DNA of 11,070 bases from an uncultured Pseudomonadota bacterium. Lineage in GTDB: Bacteria; Pseudomonadota; Gammaproteobacteria; Burkholderiales; Rhodocyclaceae. The stretch spans positions 1-11,070 of the forward strand of contig CAJAHZ010000036.1 in the NCBI GenBank assembly GCA_903939665.1, read 5' to 3'. Shown in pieces: positions 7,932 to 11,070 of this stretch (position 1 is the stretch's first letter; the number at the start of each line of letters is the position of its first letter). The notes under the pieces were generated by a model. The model was not told the origin of the DNA, did not search any database, and worked only from the letters and a program-made list of their open reading frames with translations. The translations under genes and the position numbers were made by a program.

Positions 7932-8384
7932 ATGACTAAAAAAAACCCGCCAAAAATCCTCATCGTCGATGACAACGACCTAATGCGTACCTTGCTGCGC
8001 GGCATCCTGCGCAACGAGGCATATCACATTATTGGTGAAGCAAGAAACGGCGCCGTGGCACTTGAGGTCATCGAACGAGACAAGCCGGACCTCGTCTGCA
8101 TGGATGTGATGATGCCGGAAATGGACGGACTCGAAGCGCTACAGAACATCAAAGCCGCGCACCCGGAAATCATCGTCGTCATGATCACCGGCAGCCCCAG
8201 CGCAGAGAATGTTCAAGAGTCAATCAAGGGCGGCGCCAGCGGCTTTATCATCAAGCCGTTCAATGCAGCCAAGGTTCTCGACACGCTCGAACGCGCACTG
8301 GCAGCCGCCAAACAGCCGGTAGCCTCCCCACTCCCGGTGCCAGCCGCTGATCTGGAGGTGCCCGTGCCCCCCCCAGATCAATAA
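7932..8384 (+). CDS. Stand-alone CheY-like response regulator with proline-rich tail
   Basis: 150 residues made almost wholly of one receiver domain. Key residues are D13-D14 (metal-binding pair), phospho-acceptor D58 in CMDVMMPEMDG, T86 in MITGSP and K108-P109 in IIKPF. After about residue 128 comes a low-complexity Pro/Ala/Val tail (to 150) with no output domain. Such proteins pass phosphate on or bind a partner, as CheY does with the flagellar motor; the partner is unknown here. A TTG at 7917 overlapping the preceding stop would add five residues; the ATG at 7932 is preferred. It lies 11 bp after the REC-GGDEF gene, so the two receivers are likely co-expressed and may share a kinase (inference). 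Its 3' end overlaps the 3' end of gloB on the other strand by 7 bp (8378-8384). Confidence 0.9.
   Translation: MTKKNPPKILIVDDNDLMRTLLRGILRNEAYHIIGEARNGAVALEVIERDKPDLVCMDVMMPEMDGLEALQNIKAAHPEIIVVMITGSPSAENVQESIKGGASGFIIKPFNAAKVLDTLERALAAAKQPVASPLPVPAADLEVPVPPPDQ
8348..8380. terminator. Inverted repeat at the convergent junction, possible bidirectional terminator
   Basis: TGATCTGG (8348-8355) and CCAGATCA (8373-8380) are perfect 8-base inverted arms around a 17-base C-rich loop; two more G-C pairs can form inside after one mismatch. The structure lies within the last codons of the CheY-like gene, and its right arm contains the gloB stop codon. It is in the right place to end both converging transcripts. 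On the plus strand the bases after it (ATAACTGTTCTTCC) are only moderately T-rich, and on the minus strand no T run follows, so a classic intrinsic terminator is not shown. Confidence 0.4.
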
Positions 8385-9139
8385 CTGTTCTTCCATTCGC
8401 GCAACGCCGCAAAAACCTGAAGCGGGCCGTCAACTCCCGCCTCTCGGGACTTTGCCGAGGCGATCACTTCCGGCTCGTTGCAACGCAAAAATGGATTGGT
8501 CGCCTTTTCCAGCGCGATCGTCGACGGCACGGTCGACAATCCCTTGGCCCGTGTTACCGCCACCTCATCGACCCGTGCCTGCAAATTCCGATTGCCCGCT
8601 TCGACGGCCAGCGCAAAACGCAGATTGGCTTCGGTGTATTCATGAGCGCAATAGACGCTCGTTGCATCGGGTAGCGCCGCCAGCCGCTCCAGGGAGTCGA
8701 GCATTTGTGCCGGACTTCCCTCAAACAGACGCCCGCATCCGGCACCGAACAGCGTATCGCCACAGAACAAACACCCTGCGCCATAATAGGCAAGATGCCC
8801 CAGGGTATGCCCGGGGACTGGAAAAACCCGAAATTCGGCACCTAGAGAATCGAGGCGAATCGTTTCACCGCCACGCAAAGGCTGCGTCAGGCCTGTGATA
8901 GACTCCGCCGCCGGACCAAACACTTGGCACGGGTAATGCGCCAGCAAACTCGCAACCCCTCCCTGATGATCGGCATGGTGATGCGTGATCAGGATGGCGG
9001 CTAACGACAAACCGTCGCGTTCGAGGATGTCGATCACAGGGCGAGCATCGCCGGGGTCGACAACCACCGCTGCGGCGCCATTGCGCAGCAGCCAGATATA
9101 ATTATCCTGGAAGGCCGGGATTCGGATTACGTCAAACAT
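8378..9139 (-). CDS. gloB: Hydroxyacylglutathione hydrolase (glyoxalase II)
   Basis: 253 residues, the usual size for the family. It hydrolyses S-D-lactoylglutathione to D-lactate and glutathione, the second step of methylglyoxal detoxification in the cytoplasm. The metallo-beta-lactamase fold is clear: THHHADH at 52-58 (metal ligands H53, H55, D57, H58), H111 in PGHTLGH, D128 in GDTLFGAGCGRLFEG, and H166 in CAHEYT. The C-terminal substrate-binding region includes the family motif VPSTIALEKATNPFLR. The start (FDVIRIPAFQDNYIW) agrees with the family N-terminus. It diverges from the methyltransferase with only 27 bp between the start codons, and meets the CheY-like gene tail to tail. Its place beside a YafS-like gene, rnhA and dnaQ matches the E. 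coli neighbourhood and supports orthology. Confidence 0.96.
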   Translation of the reverse strand: MFDVIRIPAFQDNYIWLLRNGAAAVVVDPGDARPVIDILERDGLSLAAILITHHHADHQGGVASLLAHYPCQVFGPAAESITGLTQPLRGGETIRLDSLGAEFRVFPVPGHTLGHLAYYGAGCLFCGDTLFGAGCGRLFEGSPAQMLDSLERLAALPDATSVYCAHEYTEANLRFALAVEAGNRNLQARVDEVAVTRAKGLSTVPSTIALEKATNPFLRCNEPEVIASAKSREAGVDGPLQVFAALREWKNSY

Positions 9140-9150
9140 CGTCTCATTGT

Positions 9151-9158
9151 GGGAGAAG
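9151..9158 (+). promoter_or_regulatory. Ribosome binding site that sets the methyltransferase start
   Basis: GGGAGAAG lies 8 bases before the ATG at 9167 and is a good Shine-Dalgarno match. It favours that ATG over the in-frame GTG at 9149, which would place this site inside the coding region. Confidence 0.6.
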
Positions 9159-9166
9159 TACGGAAA

Positions 9167-9892
9167 ATGTCAATTCCCGGGATCGACGACTGGCTGCAAA
9201 CACCGCAAGGACGCTACGTCACTGCGTGGGAGCGGGCCAAGGTCGACGCAATGGTGGCCGATGTGTTCGGCTACAACGCGCTTCAGCTCGGATTACCGCA
9301 GATCGACCTGCTCGCACAAAACCGCATTCCCTTGCGTCAGACAGCGGGCGAATCCGGTAAGGTCGACGTGCTCTGCGACCTGCGTCAACTCCCGTTTTCT
9401 GCGCACAGCATCGATCTTGTCGTCATGCCGCACATTCTTGAATTTCACGATGATCCGCACCAGATCCTGCGCGAGGCCGAGCGCGTGCTGATTCCCGAAG
9501 GGCAACTGATCATCGTCGGCTTCAACCCAATTTCCTTGTGGGGACTACGCCGGCGGCTTCCCAATTGCTCGAACAAATTCCCATGGAACGGCGACTACAT
9601 TTCCGTGCAACGCCTGAAAGACTGGCTGCAACTGCTCGGCTTTGAGGTCGACCGCGGCAACTTCGGCTGCTACGCGCCGCCTTGCGAGCAGGAAAGCTGG
9701 CTCAAACACTGGCACTTCATGGAAGCCGCCGGCGACCGCTGGTGGGGGCTTGCCGGCGGTGTCTATTTAATCCGGGCCGTCAAGCGCGTGCACGGGATGC
9801 GACTGATTCTGCCGGACTGGAAGCAGCGAAAAATCCCGGCCAAGGCGCTGACTGCGGTAGCTCAAAAGGAAATTTCACAACATGGCCAATGA
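9167..9892 (+). CDS. YafS-like class I SAM-dependent methyltransferase
   Basis: 241 residues. The central part follows the Methyltransf_11 pattern: a D-L-R-Q-LPF segment, then SIDLVVMPHILEFHDDPHQILREAERVLIPEGQLII and the strong family mark GFNPISLWGLRR starting at residue 118. This mark and the position between gloB and rnhA match E. coli YafS, an uncharacterised putative methyltransferase. The glycine-rich SAM-binding loop of class I enzymes (motif I, GxGxG) is not seen; the matching region reads GYNALQLG. Binding of SAM is therefore plausible but not proven, and the substrate is unknown. No signal peptide or membrane segment is seen; it should be cytoplasmic. Its last 11 bp overlap the start of rnhA (9882-9892), so the two are likely translationally coupled. 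Divergent from gloB. Confidence 0.87.
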   Translation: MSIPGIDDWLQTPQGRYVTAWERAKVDAMVADVFGYNALQLGLPQIDLLAQNRIPLRQTAGESGKVDVLCDLRQLPFSAHSIDLVVMPHILEFHDDPHQILREAERVLIPEGQLIIVGFNPISLWGLRRRLPNCSNKFPWNGDYISVQRLKDWLQLLGFEVDRGNFGCYAPPCEQESWLKHWHFMEAAGDRWWGLAGGVYLIRAVKRVHGMRLILPDWKQRKIPAKALTAVAQKEISQHGQ

Positions 9893-10346
9893 AGACATCG
9901 TTGACATTTACGCCGATGGTGGCTGCCGCGGCAACCCGGGCCCCGGCGGCTGGGGCGTGCTGATGCAGGCCGGCGATCACAGGAAGGAACTGTGGGGTGG
10001 CGAACCGGAAACCACCAACAACCGCATGGAATTGACCGCCGTCATTCGTGCACTGGAGGCCCTCAAACGCCCGATGACCGCGCGCGTGCACACCGACTCG
10101 CAGTATGTGCAAAAAGGCATCAGCGAGTGGATACACAACTGGAAACGCAACGGCTGGCGCACCGCTGACAAGAAACCGGTGAAGAACGCCGACCTCTGGC
10201 AGGCGCTCGACGCCCTGACCAAACAACATCAAATCAGCTGGATCTGGGTCAAGGGACACGCCGGGCACGTCGGCAACGAACACGCCGACAGCCTCGCCAA
10301 TCGCGGCATCGACGAACTGCTCGCGGCTCGCCGCCAGCAAGCCTGA
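9882..10346 (+). CDS. rnhA: Ribonuclease HI
   Basis: 154 residues, normal for bacterial RNase HI. It cuts the RNA strand of RNA-DNA hybrids, removing R-loops and primers. The catalytic acids are in place: D12 in IYADGG, E50 in NNRMEL, D72 in HTDSQYV and D136 in GNEHADSLA, with the helper histidine H126 in VKGHAGH. The basic handle region with WKRNGW (87-92) is present, as in E. coli RNase HI. The ATG at 9882 lies inside the end of the methyltransferase gene; AAGGA at 9866-9870 gives a ribosome site 11 bases upstream. dnaQ follows 22 bp after its stop on the same strand. In E. coli the same two genes are divergent, so the codirectional order is a lineage difference. Confidence 0.97.
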   Translation: MANEDIVDIYADGGCRGNPGPGGWGVLMQAGDHRKELWGGEPETTNNRMELTAVIRALEALKRPMTARVHTDSQYVQKGISEWIHNWKRNGWRTADKKPVKNADLWQALDALTKQHQISWIWVKGHAGHVGNEHADSLANRGIDELLAARRQQA

Positions 10347-10368
10347 ACTCAACGAGCAGAAAACCACC

Positions 10369-11070
10369 ATGCGCCAGATTTTTCTCGATACAGAAACCAC
10401 GGGCCTTGAGCACAAGCTCGGGCATCGCGTGATCGAAATCGCCTGCGTCGAAATGACGAATCGGCGGCTCACCAATCACCACTTTCACCGCTACCTCAAC
10501 CCCGAGCGCGAAATCGACGCTGGCGCACAGGCGGTGCACGGCATCAGCCGCGATTTTCTGCAGGACAAACCGCACTTCGCCGACATCGCCGCCGAGTTTC
10601 TCGATTTCGTGCGCGGCGCCGAACTGATCATCCACAACGCAGCTTTCGACATCGGCTTTCTCAATGCCGAGTTGGCACTGCTCGACATGGCGCCGGTCAA
10701 TACCGTTTGCCACGGCGTCTGTGACACCTTGCGCATGGCCAAGGAACTGCATCCGGGCAAGAAAAACAACCTCAACGCCCTGTGCGAACGCTACGGCGTA
10801 GACAACTCGCGCCGTACGCTGCACGGCGCCTTGCTCGACGCCGAGATCCTCGCTGAAGTCTATGTCGCCATGACGCGTGGACAGGAAAGCCTGATCATGG
10901 ATCTGGGTAACGACAACGCAGCCCAGATCGACATCGCAGGGCAGCTAAAAACCGCGGGGCAACGCCAAGCGCAACGCGTGCTGCGCGCAAGCGACGCAGA
11001 ACTCGCCGAGCATGCGCAAGTGTTGGCGAGCATTGAAAAGGAAAGCAAAGGCAAATGCTTCTGGCTGCCA
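10369..11070 (+). CDS. dnaQ: DNA polymerase III epsilon subunit (3'-5' proofreading exonuclease), 3' end cut by window
   Basis: 234 codons are visible without a stop; the full protein is probably only slightly longer (family about 240). It is the proofreading subunit of the replicative polymerase, binding the alpha subunit through its C-terminus. DnaQ/DEDDh motifs are in order: ExoI DTETTG with D7 and E9, ExoII HNAAFDIGFLN with D94, and ExoIII HGALLDAE with H152 and D157, the DEDDh histidine type. The NTVCHGVCDTLRMAKELHPGKKNNLNALCERYGV stretch is typical of replicative epsilon rather than of a lone exonuclease. The flexible linker and alpha-binding tail follow from about 170. The ATG at 10369 begins directly with the conserved strand RQIFLDTET. 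It is probably co-transcribed with rnhA. Confidence 0.96.
   Translation, partial: MRQIFLDTETTGLEHKLGHRVIEIACVEMTNRRLTNHHFHRYLNPEREIDAGAQAVHGISRDFLQDKPHFADIAAEFLDFVRGAELIIHNAAFDIGFLNAELALLDMAPVNTVCHGVCDTLRMAKELHPGKKNNLNALCERYGVDNSRRTLHGALLDAEILAEVYVAMTRGQESLIMDLGNDNAAQIDIAGQLKTAGQRQAQRVLRASDAELAEHAQVLASIEKESKGKCFWLP

Noticed and set aside
10249..10824. Minus-strand open frame of 191 codons
   Set aside because: Antisense to rnhA and dnaQ, both of which show all catalytic motifs in the plus-strand frames.

Overview
The window looks like a chromosomal segment of a GC-rich betaproteobacterium. The protein style (DUF748 giant, REC-GGDEF regulator, Hanks kinase joined to an HDOD domain) and the codirectional rnhA-dnaQ pair suggest Rhodocyclales (a Dechloromonas- or Azonexus-like lineage). 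That placement is inference from gene content, not a database match. Coding density is very high. No RNA gene, insertion sequence, CRISPR array, prophage or plasmid gene is visible, and no gene-free stretch exceeds about 150 bases.

Region 1 (1-6772, all minus strand) reads, in transcription order: a 1136-residue DUF748/AsmA-like envelope protein with an OmpA-like C-terminus, rmuC, a small DUF3293 protein, and a Ser/Thr kinase-HDOD fusion that runs off the left edge. The spacings (40 bp, a 4-bp ATGA overlap, 47 bp) fit one transcription unit. The first gene is an envelope protein, the second acts in DNA maintenance, and the last is a signalling protein.

Region 2 (6773-6915) is the only notable intergenic space. 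It separates the minus-strand block from a plus-strand signalling pair: a REC-GGDEF diguanylate cyclase with an intact active site and I-site, followed 11 bp later by a stand-alone CheY-like receiver with a proline-rich tail. No histidine kinase is present, so the input to both receivers must come from elsewhere.

Region 3 (8348-11070) is the conserved housekeeping neighbourhood gloB / YafS-like methyltransferase / rnhA / dnaQ, known also from E. coli. gloB is on the minus strand and meets the CheY-like gene tail to tail, with a 7-bp overlap and a perfect 8-bp inverted repeat at the junction. The methyltransferase, rnhA and dnaQ run on the plus strand with overlapping or closely spaced ends, and dnaQ is cut by the right edge a few codons before its expected end.

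Most of the window is ordinary. I found no convincing new system. The points most worth a second look are the kinase-HDOD fusion, the interrupted OmpA-like module of the DUF748 protein, the degenerate SAM-binding loop of the methyltransferase, and the inverted repeat shared by two converging genes.
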